Part shown: in pieces, positions 1-7,613 of the stretch
How positions within the stretch are numbered: the first letter of the stretch is position 1
Layout: each line of letters starts with the position of its first letter
NCBI GenBank assembly: GCA_963848035.1
Contig: CAWKCD010000003.1
Location: 248,001-312,000 of the forward strand
Source of the DNA: JAVVHH01 sp963848035
Lineage (GTDB): Bacteria > Pseudomonadota > Alphaproteobacteria > Acetobacterales > Acetobacteraceae
Direction of reading: 5' to 3'
Length of the DNA: 64,000 nt
Program-made: the position numbers and the translations under genes
The notes under the pieces: model-generated
Told to the model about the DNA's origin: nothing
The model's database searches: none
The model's input: the letters and a program-made list of their open reading frames with translations, nothing else

Positions 1-456
1 TCCGTTTATTTCATAGGCGTAAATCGGGTTTTCGACGGGGTCGCAGACTTCGAGCAGATAGTGGAAGTCGTCGGCGGTGTCGTGCAGGTCGTTGTCCATG
101 ATCTGGATGCCGGGCGAGGTGATGAACTTCACGCCGGTGGGATCGACGAGCATTTCCAGGCATTCGTGGCTGGCAGCCAGGCGCCAGTTGCGGTTGGCGT
201 TGATGAAGGCGTGGGTCATCGCGCCTTGCGAGAAGTGCTTGCCGGCGAAATCGCCCTCGACCGGGGCGGTGATGATGATCGGATGCACGCCGGCCGGCAG
301 CTTCTGCAGGTCCTCGACGAAGATCACCTCAGCATCCACGTCCCAGATGGGCTTGAGGTCGCGCTTGACCTGGATATCCAGCGCGGTGGCGAGCGCCTTG
401 GCGTCCCCCAGCGAAACGGTGTCGACGGCCGTGCCGACGCCCACGGTGATCTTCAT
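1..456 (-). CDS. Unknown protein with an SHExLExLxDP motif, 3' end cut off
   Basis: An open frame of 152 codons starts at the ATG at 456 and runs off the left edge, so the C-terminus is missing. The N-terminus (MKITVGVGTAVDTV) has no signal peptide or membrane segment. Near residue 96 it contains ASHECLEMLVDPTG, followed about 20 residues later by MDNDLHDTADDFHY. The His-Glu pair followed by Leu-Glu and Asp-Pro resembles a zinc-peptidase-like signature seen in uncharacterised bacterial and phage proteins, but I cannot assign a reaction. The cysteine in the later segment VCDPVENPIYAYE is followed by the window edge. It is divergent from arfB. A function should not be inferred from the HE motif alone. 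Confidence 0.6.
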   Translation of the reverse strand, partial: MKITVGVGTAVDTVSLGDAKALATALDIQVKRDLKPIWDVDAEVIFVEDLQKLPAGVHPIIITAPVEGDFAGKHFSQGAMTHAFINANRNWRLAASHECLEMLVDPTGVKFITSPGIQIMDNDLHDTADDFHYLLEVCDPVENPIYAYEING

Positions 457-495
457 GGCGCTGTTCCCGTCTGATTCGGTCTTATAACAGGCCCT

Positions 496-918
496 ATGTG
501 GATCCCGATCAATGCCGCCATCAAGTTCAATCCGGACGAACTCGAGGAGAGTTTTGTGCGGGCGTCGGGCCCGGGCGGGCAGAACGTCAACAAGGTGTCG
601 ACGGCGGTGCAGGTGCGGCTGGACCTGCGGCGGGAGGGCTCGTTGCCGGCGTGGCTGCGGGCGCGGGCGCAGGCGATCGGCGGGCGGCGAGTGACGAACG
701 ACGGTGTGCTGGTGATCATGGCGGACCGTTTCCGCTCGCAGGATCGCAACCGGCAGGATGCGGTGGACCGGGTGGTCGAGTTCCTGAAGGAGGCCGCGTA
801 TCGGGCGCCGATCCGGCGGGCGACGAAGCCGACGCTGAGTTCGGCACGGCGCCGGGTCGAGGGGAAGGTTCAGCGGGGGGCGACGAAGAAATTGAGGCAG
901 ACGCCGGACCACGATTGA
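496..918 (+). CDS. arfB: Alternative ribosome-rescue factor B (peptidyl-tRNA hydrolase ArfB)
   Basis: This 140-residue protein is a class I release-factor-like hydrolase that frees peptidyl-tRNA from stalled ribosomes in the cytoplasm. The catalytic GGQ is at residues 27-29 inside SGPGGQNVNKVST, the hallmark of domain 3 of release factors. The length matches the ArfB/YaeJ family (about 140 residues) and not full release factors. The C-terminus from about residue 105 is rich in Arg and Lys (RRATKPTLSSARRR and KKLRQ), as in ArfB, where the basic tail enters the empty mRNA channel. It stands alone, with its stop only a few bases from the convergent ABC transporter stop. Identification is secure from motif, length and tail. 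Confidence 0.95.
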   Translation: MWIPINAAIKFNPDELEESFVRASGPGGQNVNKVSTAVQVRLDLRREGSLPAWLRARAQAIGGRRVTNDGVLVIMADRFRSQDRNRQDAVDRVVEFLKEAAYRAPIRRATKPTLSSARRRVEGKVQRGATKKLRQTPDHD

Positions 919-922
919 GGGA

Positions 923-2818
923 TCAGATGGGCGGTGGCGAGGGGGGCGAGTCCGGAGTGGGGCGCGGGCGCAGGGCGCGGCGGAGCACTTGGGAGAGGCG
1001 CTTGCGGCGGCGGTTGTCGGCATCGCCCTCCTGATCACCGGCGAAGCGGCGCAGCGACAGTTTACGGGTGTGGAACTGAACCAGCTCGGGGCGATGGCCG
1101 ACGCTGATCAGGGTGGCGCCGGCGAGTTCCTCGTTGAAGATGCCCATGATGGAAGCTTGCGTGTCGACGTCCAGCGCGGCGGTGGCCTCATCGAGGATCA
1201 CGATGTCGGGGCGCTGCACCAGGAGGCGGACGAAACCGATCCGCTGTTGCTCGCCGCCGGAAAGGAGCTTGTCCCAGCGGTCCTCCTCGTCGAGGCGAGG
1301 GATCAGGTGGGAGAGGCCGCAGCGGTGGAGAGCGGCTTCGAGTTCCTCGGTGGAGGGATCGCGGGCGGTGATGGGGTAGTGGAGCACCTGGCGGAGCGTG
1401 CCGTTGGGGATGTAGGCGCGCTGCGGCAGGAAGGCGACGCGGGCGGCGGGCGGGATCAGCACTTGCCCGGAGCCCCAGGGCCAGAGCCCGGCGATCGCCC
1501 GGATCAGCGTGCTCTTGCCAGTGCCGCTCTCGCCGGTCAGCAGCACCTTGTCGCCCTGGGCGATCTCGGTGCTGGCTTCGTCGATCATGATGCGGCCGTT
1601 GTATTGGGCGACGGACAGGTTCTCGAGGCGGACGGAATTGTCCGGGCTCGATCCAATGACGATACGCTCGTTCAGGCCCGTGCCGACGGAGCGGTCGAGC
1701 TGGCCGAAAGCGGCCCATAGGCCGGTGACGCGGCCGGCCGACGCCATCCATTCGGCGATGCGGGGATAGTTGTCGAAGATCCAGTTGAGGGCGACTTGGA
1801 CCTGCGCGAAGGCGGCGGCGGTCTGCATCAGGGCGCCCAGGGTCAGCTTCCCGGCGAGAAAGTTCGGCGCTTCCAGCAGCAGGGGGACGACAGGAGCGAC
1901 CGCCCAGTTGCTGCCCATCAGCCACATCATGCGCGACCACTGGCGGAGCATGCGCATCCAGGAATCGACGAGGAAGTGCAGCGTGTCGTTGAGCGACTTG
2001 GTCTCGTCGGCCTCGCCGCCGATGAGCGCGATGCTCTCGGCGTTCTCACGCACGCGGCCCATCTCGGTGCGCAGCTTGGCCTCGGCGGCGTTCTTCTCCT
2101 CGATGCGATGGATCAGCGGGCGGCCGAAGATCAGCATGGAGCCGGACATCACGCCGGAATATGCGGCGGCGGCGATGACCATGAAGCCCGGGATGGTGAC
2201 GCCGAAGAGGTCGATGCTGCCGCCGACGGACCAGAGGACGACGAAGAAGACGAGGGCGGCCAGGACGGCGTTCATGATGCCGGTGCCGAACTCGACGACG
2301 GGCTCGGTGGCGACGCGGGCGTCCTCGGCAATGCGGAACTCGGGGGCGTCGAGGTCGGGGGCGGCGATGCTGAGACGGTAGAAGCGCTGGTTGTCGAGCC
2401 ATTGGGCGGTGAGGCGCTTGGTGAGCCACTGGCGCCAGAACACCTGGAGCTTCACGCGCGAGGTCAGCGAAAAGACGCTGATCATGGAGGCGGCGACGGC
2501 GAGGACGGCGAAGAGGATGACGGCGCTCAGCACGCCCTTCTGGCTCTTCTGCTGCAGGGCGTCGAAGAAGTAGGCATTCCACTTGTTGACGCCGTATTGG
2601 ACCGTGGTGTTGGCGGCGACGAGGAAGATGCTGGCGAGCGTCAGTTTCCAGGCGGTGCGGGCGGTGGCGCCACGCCAGAAGCCGCCGGCCAGGGTGAAGT
2701 AAGCGCGGACGCTGGCGTTCGCGCGGGGGCGCGGATCTTTCGCTACGGGCTCGATTATCGGCGGGACAGTCGCCGCAACCGATCTATCGGGCAGAGTCGA
2801 ACCCGAGGAAGCCTGCAC
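923..2818 (-). CDS. SbmA/BacA-like ABC transporter, fused permease and ATPase
   Basis: This is an inner-membrane ABC transporter half with the permease fused to the ATPase, of the SbmA/BacA/YddA (ABC_membrane_2) class linked to uptake of peptides, bleomycin or cobalamin-like compounds. The permease part has the segment NTTVQYGVNKWNAYFF typical of this class. The ATPase half shows Walker A GESGTGKST near residue 429, signature LSGGEQQR near 519 and Walker B IVILDEAT near 540. I chose the GTG at 2818 (631 residues). The frame stays open to 3094, but that stretch lies inside the ankyrin gene in another frame and reads as Pro/Ala-rich nonsense. The chosen start overlaps the ankyrin stop by 35 bases, which implies translational coupling. 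The true start could be slightly further in. The substrate is unknown. Confidence 0.85.
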   Translation of the reverse strand: MQASSGSTLPDRSVAATVPPIIEPVAKDPRPRANASVRAYFTLAGGFWRGATARTAWKLTLASIFLVAANTTVQYGVNKWNAYFFDALQQKSQKGVLSAVILFAVLAVAASMISVFSLTSRVKLQVFWRQWLTKRLTAQWLDNQRFYRLSIAAPDLDAPEFRIAEDARVATEPVVEFGTGIMNAVLAALVFFVVLWSVGGSIDLFGVTIPGFMVIAAAAYSGVMSGSMLIFGRPLIHRIEEKNAAEAKLRTEMGRVRENAESIALIGGEADETKSLNDTLHFLVDSWMRMLRQWSRMMWLMGSNWAVAPVVPLLLEAPNFLAGKLTLGALMQTAAAFAQVQVALNWIFDNYPRIAEWMASAGRVTGLWAAFGQLDRSVGTGLNERIVIGSSPDNSVRLENLSVAQYNGRIMIDEASTEIAQGDKVLLTGESGTGKSTLIRAIAGLWPWGSGQVLIPPAARVAFLPQRAYIPNGTLRQVLHYPITARDPSTEELEAALHRCGLSHLIPRLDEEDRWDKLLSGGEQQRIGFVRLLVQRPDIVILDEATAALDVDTQASIMGIFNEELAGATLISVGHRPELVQFHTRKLSLRRFAGDQEGDADNRRRKRLSQVLRRALRPRPTPDSPPSPPPI

Positions 2819-3425
2819 GCGGGACGGCGGCGCCGCCGTCGCCGGCGAAGAGACGGGCGGCGCGGGGGGCAGGCGCCGGGCCGGTGGGGACGCGGGCGGC
2901 GGCGCGGGCTTCAGCCTGCTGCTGGCGCCTGGCTTCGAGTTCGGCCTTGCGGTCGGCGCGGCGTTGCTCGGCGGTGCTGGGCGGAGCGCTCGCGGCGCCG
3001 GGTTGCGGGCCGCCGGTGCTGTAGCCGGCGCCGCCGCGGAGCGAAAGCAGGAGGAAGGAGATGTTGTTCCGGCCGAGATCGACGGAGAGTTCAAGCGGGG
3101 TCAGGCCGAGCACGTTGTGGCCGTAGATGTCGGCGCCGCGGCCGATCGCCTCGCGAGCTGCATTGGCGTCGCCGCGGTTGATGGCGTCGAACAGGGCGTC
3201 GGTGGGCGGCATCTCGCCGATCGGGCGGTCGGCGGGGGCGGTGAGCTCGGGCTCGGCGCGCGAACCGGGAACACCGGCGGGGGCGGGGCGGGTGCGGGCG
3301 GCGGACGGGGCTTGCAGCTTGGATCCATCGGGGCCGGTGATGGGGCCGAGCGCGCTGGCTTGCGCCAGTGCCGCGGGCACGCCGAGCAGGACGAAGGCGG
3401 GGACCAGCAGAATTCTTCGAATCAT
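2784..3425 (-). CDS. Exported ankyrin-repeat protein
   Basis: The 213-residue protein begins with a clear signal peptide (MIRRILLVPAFVLLGVPAALAQA), so it is probably periplasmic. The middle carries about two ankyrin repeats: DALFDAINRGDANAAREAIG, then RGADIYGHNVLGLTPLELSV with the typical TPL-E-LA pattern, then RNNISFLLLSLR. The C-terminal part is low-complexity, rich in Ala, Pro, Arg and Gln. Ankyrin repeats bind proteins, but no partner can be named. I chose the ATG at 3425 because the signal peptide starts there. It sits between tspO and the SbmA-like transporter in the same run of minus-strand genes and overlaps the latter. Confidence 0.8.
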   Translation of the reverse strand: MIRRILLVPAFVLLGVPAALAQASALGPITGPDGSKLQAPSAARTRPAPAGVPGSRAEPELTAPADRPIGEMPPTDALFDAINRGDANAAREAIGRGADIYGHNVLGLTPLELSVDLGRNNISFLLLSLRGGAGYSTGGPQPGAASAPPSTAEQRRADRKAELEARRQQQAEARAAARVPTGPAPAPRAARLFAGDGGAAVPRAGFLGFDSAR

Positions 3426-3454
3426 GACGCCGTCATAGACCAAAAACGTCCGGG

Positions 3455-3906
3455 TCAAAAGCGATCCGCGACGATCAGCGCCGCGCAGACGACCCAGGCA
3501 CAGTAGGGGATCAGAAGCGCGGCGGCGGCGCGCTGCAAGTGCAGGAACGCCCGCCAGGTGATCGAGGCGGCGAGCAGCATGGTGCCGAGCAACGCGAGCG
3601 AGAGCGCCTTATCGTCGGCGCCGTAGAGGGCGGCCGGCCACAATCCGCCGAGGAGGAGCTGCCAGCCCCAGCAGCGCAGGGCGGAGCGCTTGCGTTCGAG
3701 GCCGACGTCGATCCGGCGCCAGACCAGCCAGGCGGCGAGGCCGCTGAGCGGGTAAAGTGCCGCGGCGGCGAGCCAGAGCCAGGACATCGGCGGCTCGAGG
3801 CCGGAGGCGAGCGCGGCGCGCGAGGCAGGAACGAGCGCCGAGAGTCCGACGAAGCCGATCAGCGCCCAGAAATTGGCGCGGGCAGCGCGGCGATGGGGCG
3901 GTTCAT
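3455..3906 (-). CDS. TspO/MBR-family membrane protein, 5' end apparently frameshifted
   Basis: TspO proteins are five-helix tryptophan-rich membrane proteins that bind tetrapyrroles. The open frame from the ATG at 3787 gives 110 residues starting MSWLWLAAAALYPLSG, and contains RCWGWQLLLGGLWPAAL and LLIPYCAWVVCAALI, typical TspO helices. Family members are about 150-160 residues. The missing first helix is present upstream in the same frame (NFWALIGFVGLSALV, then LEPP directly before MSWLW), but that frame has no start codon. The ATG at 3906 gives MNRPIAALPA in another frame, which would join exactly at NFWALIG if two bases were removed or one added. I therefore give 3906 as the probable real start and treat the 5' end as disrupted. 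It lies 25 bases below the upstream membrane-protein gene. Confidence 0.65.
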
Positions 3907-3931
3907 GAGGCTGGAAGGCACGTTCTCCGCA

Positions 3932-5524
3932 TCACTCGGCGTGCAGCCAGCGACGATAGTAGAAGGTCACGACCTCGACTACCTGGGGCCAACGCCAAAA
4001 CAGGTGGGCCCGCTTCATCTGCAGCGGGCCAGGAAGCAGGCGCACCCGGTCGCTGAACGCGATCGAGGCGGGGGCAGCCGGCATCGGCCGAAGCACGGTG
4101 AAGATCAGGCCGCCGTCGGTCGGGAAAGCCTTGAAGTCGGCATTGGCGACGAAAACACGATCGCCGACCCGCATCTCGTAGCTGGACAGATAAATCTGCG
4201 CCGGGCCGCCCTCGGCTGGGACGAACAGCCCGTCATAGACGGATCGCGGCGGCTGCGGGAGCAGCAGGGTGTGCGCGTCCACAAGCTTGGCGTCGGCGAG
4301 CCATGGCGCCGGCACGTCCTGCCAAGTCATCCGCCAAGAGAAGAGCACGGTGGCGACGACCAGGCCGGCTACGAATGCGAACAGGCGGCGGCGGAATAGG
4401 ATCTCGGTGATCAGGAACGCGGCATAGAGCCCGAACACAGGCAAGCACCATTTGAAATAATGATAGTTGCCGAACCTGAACAAACCTTGAGGGTGCAGGT
4501 CGCGGTAGGCGAGATAGAACAGGCAGTGCAGCACCACCGCCGAAATCACCAGGGCGTGCCGGACCAGGGCGGCGCCGCGTGACCCGATCAGGCTCGCGGC
4601 CATGCCCGCCACGCCGGGTATGATCCACGGGAAGGTCTGCGCGAGGCTGAATTCGTCCCGGAACTCGGGCTGTGGGGAGACGAAGATCGTCACCCAGCGG
4701 AGCGGGACGAGCCACCATTCGAAGCCGGTCTGCGACGATTGCCGGAGATAGGGACTCTGCTGCAGACCGAAGATCGCAACGTAGGTCGCCGCTGCCAGGA
4801 CCACCGGGATTGCGCTGCCGGCGAGCCCGGCGGCCGCGATCCGTGGAGAGCGGAGCTTCGATCCGGCGGCGCCGGCGACCGTCAGCCCGAGCGGCACCGC
4901 GTCGATCGGCCGGAACAGCAGGACGGAAGCTGTCGCCAAGCCCAGGCCGAACGCGGTCTGGGCCGTCGGACGATCCCAGAAGCGGAATGCGAGGAGAAGG
5001 GAAGCCAGGGTCAGCGGCGCTGTGGGGGTCGTCGTCCATGGCTCGACGAACGATTTCATCGCGTAGGGTGGCAGAACCACCGTGAGGATGAACGTCGCTG
5101 CGCCTATTAGCATCCCGGCTGCCGGCGAGGCCGCGAGCCGGCTCGCGAGCAGCATGAGCAGAAACCCGGTCAGCAGCAGGCAAGCGAGATCGACCAAATA
5201 GAACGGATGCCCCGGCGCAAGTCGGAACAGGGCCGCACCCAGCAGTGGATAGCCGGCGAAATACCAGTGCTGCGACGGGTCGAGCGACAGGTTCGCCCAA
5301 GCTTTCGCCGCCTGATAGTACCGGCCCTGATCGGACCATTGCCACCATTGTGGAAAATCGGGGTCATATCGAACGGCGAAATGTTCGTGATAAGCGGAGT
5401 GATAGGTCAGCGCGGCCCAGAACAGCGCCAAGGTGGCCATTCCCCAAGCCAGCAACTCGGTGCGGTCCAGTCCGGCGAGCGCATCGAACGGCCGGTCCCT
5501 GCTGGGCCAGGAGCGGCCGCTCAT
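3932..5524 (-). CDS. Polytopic membrane protein, possibly GT-C-type
   Basis: About 530 residues with roughly ten hydrophobic helices followed by a soluble C-terminal segment of about 120 residues. An early loop reads YHEHFAVRYDPDFPQWWQWS, with aspartates and aromatics close after the first helix. This layout (acidic residues in the first periplasmic loop, many helices, soluble tail) resembles polyprenyl-phosphate-dependent GT-C glycosyltransferases, but I see no diagnostic motif and do not assign activity. The ATG at 5524 is preferred to the one at 5572 because it starts 13 bases after the stop of the upstream gene, whereas the earlier start would overlap that gene. It follows the moxR cluster on the same strand and probably shares its transcript. 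Confidence 0.65.
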   Translation of the reverse strand: MSGRSWPSRDRPFDALAGLDRTELLAWGMATLALFWAALTYHSAYHEHFAVRYDPDFPQWWQWSDQGRYYQAAKAWANLSLDPSQHWYFAGYPLLGAALFRLAPGHPFYLVDLACLLLTGFLLMLLASRLAASPAAGMLIGAATFILTVVLPPYAMKSFVEPWTTTPTAPLTLASLLLAFRFWDRPTAQTAFGLGLATASVLLFRPIDAVPLGLTVAGAAGSKLRSPRIAAAGLAGSAIPVVLAAATYVAIFGLQQSPYLRQSSQTGFEWWLVPLRWVTIFVSPQPEFRDEFSLAQTFPWIIPGVAGMAASLIGSRGAALVRHALVISAVVLHCLFYLAYRDLHPQGLFRFGNYHYFKWCLPVFGLYAAFLITEILFRRRLFAFVAGLVVATVLFSWRMTWQDVPAPWLADAKLVDAHTLLLPQPPRSVYDGLFVPAEGGPAQIYLSSYEMRVGDRVFVANADFKAFPTDGGLIFTVLRPMPAAPASIAFSDRVRLLPGPLQMKRAHLFWRWPQVVEVVTFYYRRWLHAE

Positions 5525-5537
5525 CCCAGGCGTGCGC

Positions 5538-7613
5538 TCACCCAACGCCCTCTTGCCGCCACGCCACGACAACCAGCCCCAGCAAGAGCGGGAGGGCGGC
5601 CCAGGCCGGCAAGAGCGAAATGGCGGAGAGGCCGGTGACCACGTGATCGTGCCGGCGGGGCAGGCCGATCCAGCCGCTGCCGGAGGCCTCGCGGCCGGGC
5701 TCGGTCCGGCGGAGTTCGGGCAGCCCCGCGGCGATGAACCGGGCGCTGCCGCCGGAGCTGCGGACCTCTTTCTGGAGCACGGTGGCGGTGGCGCGCAGGT
5801 CGGCGAGTTCGCGCGGGTTGGCGTTCACGGCGGCGGCCTGGACGGTGTGCACGCCGTCCGAAACCTGCCAAACGCCGGGTTCGGCGGCGTCGGTGTCGCC
5901 TTGCCAGAGGCCAGGCTTGGCTTGTTTGAGCGCGAGCTTGGATACGATGCCGGACGGCGAGGTGATTGTTGTTTCGGTGCTCTTGAGGTCTTCGACGGTT
6001 CGCCGCTCGATCGAGAGCCGGTCCTTCTCGATGCGCGCGCGAAGGGCTTCCTCCTCGAGGGCGGGTTCCTTCATCGCCCAGTGCGCGATGCGGCGGAGCA
6101 GTTCCTGCTGCGGCCCGCCACCTTCATGGCCGCGCGACCAGAGCCAGATCTGGTCGGAGAGCAGTAGGGCGACGCGGCCCTCGCCGACATGGTCGAGCAG
6201 GAGCAGCGGGGCGCCGTCGCCGGCGGTCATGAGCTGCTGGCCGCCAGTGGCGGGCGCGGCGATGTAGCGGTACCAGTCTCCCCATTGCGGCTTTCCGTCG
6301 ACCCAGCCGGGTAGGCCCTCGGTGACGGGATGGCGGGCGCCGATCTCGGTGATGAGCGGCCGGAACGGGCCGTCGACGACGGATTCGGCCCCGGGGCCGC
6401 CGCGGACTGGCAGAACGCTGCCGAGATTGGTGGTGGCGAGCGAGCCGAGGCCGGCGAATTCCGGGCCGGTGCTGAGCAGCAGTGCGCCGCCGCCGCGGAC
6501 ATAATCGGCGATGTTCCGGAGATAGAGCGGCGGCAGGATGCTGTTCCGGTTGGCGAACCGGTCGAGGATGATGAGGTCGAAGTCGCGGATCTTGACCTGG
6601 AACAGCTCGCGGACCGGGAAGGCGATCAGGGAGAGTTCGTTGGTGGGCGTCAGGTCATCGCGCTCGGGCGGGCGCAGGATGGTGAAGTGGACGAGGTCGA
6701 CGGCCGGATCGGCCTTCAGCAGACGGCGCCAGGTACGTTCGCCGAGATGGGGCTCGCCGGAGACCAGGAGGACGCGGAGCCGTTCGCGCACGCCGTTGAT
6801 CTCGACCACGGCGCGGTTGTTGAGGGTAGAGACCTCGCCCTCGAGCGGGTCGACCTGCAGCTCGACGACAACCGGGCCGGCGCGGGTAATGGGGATCTCG
6901 ATGCCGGTCTCCTGTCCGGTCTGCAGCGATTGGACTTGGGCGGGTTCGCCGTCGCGGCGGACGACGAGGCGGACCAAGCCGTTGCGCGCGGGCGCGCCGA
7001 GGTCGTCGACGGCGACGCGGATGGTGACGCTGTGGTTGACCAGGCCGAAGCTCGGGGCCTCGATGATGCGCAGGCGGCGATCGGTCTCCTCGCCTTTGGC
7101 GGGGATCAGCACATGCAGCGGGGCGGATAGCGGCGTGGCGGGGGCGTCGTGGACCTGGCCGTCGGTCAGGGCAACGATGCCGGCCAAGCGGGATCGCGGG
7201 ATGTCGGCGAGCGCGCGCTCGGTGGCCGCGAACAGGGCGGTGCCGTCGCTGCCGCTTTCAGGCACCTCGACGGTGCGCATCTCGAGATCGGGCATGCGGG
7301 CGGCTTGCTGGGCGAGTTGCGCCAGCGCGGCGTCGCGGATCTTGGCGCGATCGCCGACGCGCATGGAGTCGGTCTTGTCGACCACGAAGAGGCCGATATC
7401 GGGCAGGGTGTCGCGGGTCTCCTGAACGAGGCGGGGGCCGGCGAGCCAGAGGAGCAGGACTGCGAAGGCAAGGCCGCGCCAGACCGCGCCGCGGGCGCGA
7501 CGGAGCAGGGCGGGGAGAAGAGCCAGCAGGCAGATCGCGGCGAGGGCGCCGAGCAGCCAGAGCGGGATCGCGGGCTCGAACCGGAGCGCGGCGTATGCCT
7601 GTTCGAGCTTCAT
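5538..7613 (-). CDS. Membrane protein with VWA-like and glutamine-amidotransferase-like regions (MoxR cluster)
   Basis: The 691-residue protein starts with two hydrophobic helices (about 14-36 and 46-60) and ends with another near residue 660. Between them is a von Willebrand A-like segment with DKTDSM at 79-84, a variant of the DxSxS metal site. After it comes a region with IRDFDLIILDRFANRN and VRGGGALLLSTGPEF, which looks like the class I glutamine-amidotransferase fold seen in uncharacterised proteins of MoxR operons; no catalytic Cys is evident there. It is the last canonical member of the moxR cluster, and its ATG overlaps the stop of the DUF4159 gene by four bases (ATGA). A role in maturing or monitoring envelope proteins is inference from context. 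Confidence 0.8.
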   Translation of the reverse strand: MKLEQAYAALRFEPAIPLWLLGALAAICLLALLPALLRRARGAVWRGLAFAVLLLWLAGPRLVQETRDTLPDIGLFVVDKTDSMRVGDRAKIRDAALAQLAQQAARMPDLEMRTVEVPESGSDGTALFAATERALADIPRSRLAGIVALTDGQVHDAPATPLSAPLHVLIPAKGEETDRRLRIIEAPSFGLVNHSVTIRVAVDDLGAPARNGLVRLVVRRDGEPAQVQSLQTGQETGIEIPITRAGPVVVELQVDPLEGEVSTLNNRAVVEINGVRERLRVLLVSGEPHLGERTWRRLLKADPAVDLVHFTILRPPERDDLTPTNELSLIAFPVRELFQVKIRDFDLIILDRFANRNSILPPLYLRNIADYVRGGGALLLSTGPEFAGLGSLATTNLGSVLPVRGGPGAESVVDGPFRPLITEIGARHPVTEGLPGWVDGKPQWGDWYRYIAAPATGGQQLMTAGDGAPLLLLDHVGEGRVALLLSDQIWLWSRGHEGGGPQQELLRRIAHWAMKEPALEEEALRARIEKDRLSIERRTVEDLKSTETTITSPSGIVSKLALKQAKPGLWQGDTDAAEPGVWQVSDGVHTVQAAAVNANPRELADLRATATVLQKEVRSSGGSARFIAAGLPELRRTEPGREASGSGWIGLPRRHDHVVTGLSAISLLPAWAALPLLLGLVVVAWRQEGVG

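Noticed and set aside
2819..3094. N-terminal extension of the SbmA-like transporter to an upstream ATG
   Set aside because: The added 92 residues are Pro/Ala/Ser-rich and coincide with another frame of the ankyrin gene; family members start near 2818.
989..3181. Long plus-strand frames of several hundred codons opposite the SbmA-like and ankyrin genes
   Set aside because: They mirror the real minus-strand genes in high-GC DNA, have Gly/Ala/Arg-rich compositions without motifs, and no ribosome-binding sites.
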